This document shows positions 6,367 through 6,746 of a stretch of 6,746 bases of DNA, piece by piece. The notes under the pieces are model-generated. The model did no database searches, had not been told where the DNA came from, and saw only the letters and a list, made by a program, of their open reading frames with translations. Source of the DNA: Ilumatobacteraceae bacterium (GTDB taxonomy: Bacteria; Actinomycetota; Acidimicrobiia; Acidimicrobiales; Ilumatobacteraceae); the NCBI GenBank assembly GCA_023253435.1, contig JALRGJ010000057.1, positions 1 to 6,746 on the forward strand. Reading direction: 5' to 3'. How positions within the stretch are numbered: position 1 is the first letter of the stretch; each line of letters starts with the position of its first letter. The translations under genes were made by a program, and so were the position numbers.

Positions 6367-6746
6367 GAGTCGCTGATGTGGAGACTTGAAAAAGATCCAT
6401 ACCTTGCATCTACATTTGCAAATATCACCATTCTTGATCGTTCCCCAAACATGGACTTGTTATACGAACGCATGGATCGTGCAGCAATCTTGTTTCCACG
6501 GTTGCGGCAAAGAGTGCAACCAGCACCGGGAACTTTTGGTAACCCCACTTGGGCAGATGACCCCACCTTTGACATCCGTTATCACGTTCGCAACATTCGC
6601 CTCACAGAGCCTGGAACATTGCGACAACTTCTCGATCTCACAACTCTTCTTGTTGCCGATCCATTCGATAGAGCACGTCCGCTTTGGCATTTCATCATCG
6701 TTGACGGATTAGAAGGCGGCAAGAGCGCGCTCATTCAAAAACTGCA
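6334..6746 (+). CDS. WS/DGAT-type O-acyltransferase (wax ester synthase / diacylglycerol acyltransferase), N-terminal part only
   Basis: The 137 complete codons match the N-terminal acyl-CoA-dependent acyltransferase domain of bacterial WS/DGAT enzymes. They start with a DTESLMWRLEKDP segment, then FPRLRQRV (54-61), a DPTFDIRYHVR strand (76-86), DPFDRARPLWHF (109-120) and VDGLEGGKSALIQKL (123-137). The next, incomplete codon is CA, which would be the first histidine of the HHxxxDG catalytic motif if the third base is a pyrimidine. The full family length is about 450-480 residues, so roughly 70 percent lies beyond the right edge. These enzymes esterify diacylglycerol or alcohols with acyl-CoA to make triacylglycerol or wax esters at the membrane or lipid droplet. 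Start 6334 is preferred for its leaderless promoter geometry; 6355 is an alternative, and 6376 would also retain the domain. Confidence 0.85.
   Translation, partial: MSDTSRRMSDTESLMWRLEKDPYLASTFANITILDRSPNMDLLYERMDRAAILFPRLRQRVQPAPGTFGNPTWADDPTFDIRYHVRNIRLTEPGTLRQLLDLTTLLVADPFDRARPLWHFIIVDGLEGGKSALIQKL

Overview
The window reads as a compact actinobacterial catabolic locus. Base composition is near 50% G+C by eye. The genes are packed almost end to end, two junctions are 4-base ATGA overlaps, and at least three gene starts carry a TANNNT -10 box 5-6 bases before the ATG, which is the hallmark of leaderless actinobacterial transcripts. The protein set (CYP142-like P450, paired acyl-CoA dehydrogenases, 17beta-HSD4-like dehydrogenase, WS/DGAT acyltransferase) fits Actinobacteria. 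The moderate G+C would suit an aquatic Acidimicrobiia-type lineage better than Mycobacterium or Streptomyces. That placement is inference, because no rRNA or marker gene is present.

Layout: two transcription units diverge from a 21-base gap (2236-2256). Leftwards lie an acyl-CoA dehydrogenase (2235-1060) and a cytochrome P450 that overlaps it by 4 bases and runs off the left edge. Rightwards lie a 17beta-HSD4/MFE-2-type short-chain dehydrogenase (2257-3150), a second, divergent acyl-CoA dehydrogenase (3153-4265), an alpha/beta hydrolase (4278-5159), a PAP2-family phosphatase (5156-5674) and a DsbA-like thioredoxin-fold protein (5716-6315). After 18 bases a WS/DGAT acyltransferase begins at 6334, with its own leaderless-type promoter, and runs off the right edge just at its catalytic motif. 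There is no gene-free stretch longer than 41 bases and no RNA gene, mobile element or CRISPR array.

How the genes may work together: a CYP142-like P450 oxidises the terminal methyl of a sterol side chain in mycobacteria. The acyl-CoA dehydrogenases and the Hsd4A-like dehydrogenase would carry out the first and third steps of beta-oxidation on the resulting acyl-CoA. The CoA ligase, hydratase and thiolase are not in the window. The downstream PAP2 phosphatase and WS/DGAT acyltransferase could form a lipid-storage arm (phosphatidate to diacylglycerol to triacylglycerol, or wax or steryl esters). The alpha/beta hydrolase could release the substrate from an ester. This links side-chain or fatty-acyl degradation to neutral lipid metabolism, but the actual substrate is not shown by the sequence.

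The most noteworthy points are the overlapping back-to-back leaderless promoters at 2241-2250, a tandemly duplicated start region in the WS/DGAT gene, an alpha/beta hydrolase that seems to have moved its catalytic acid, a DsbA-like protein with only one active-site cysteine, and a 17-base exact repeat read in two frames inside the P450 gene. I see no clearly new defence or mobile system.
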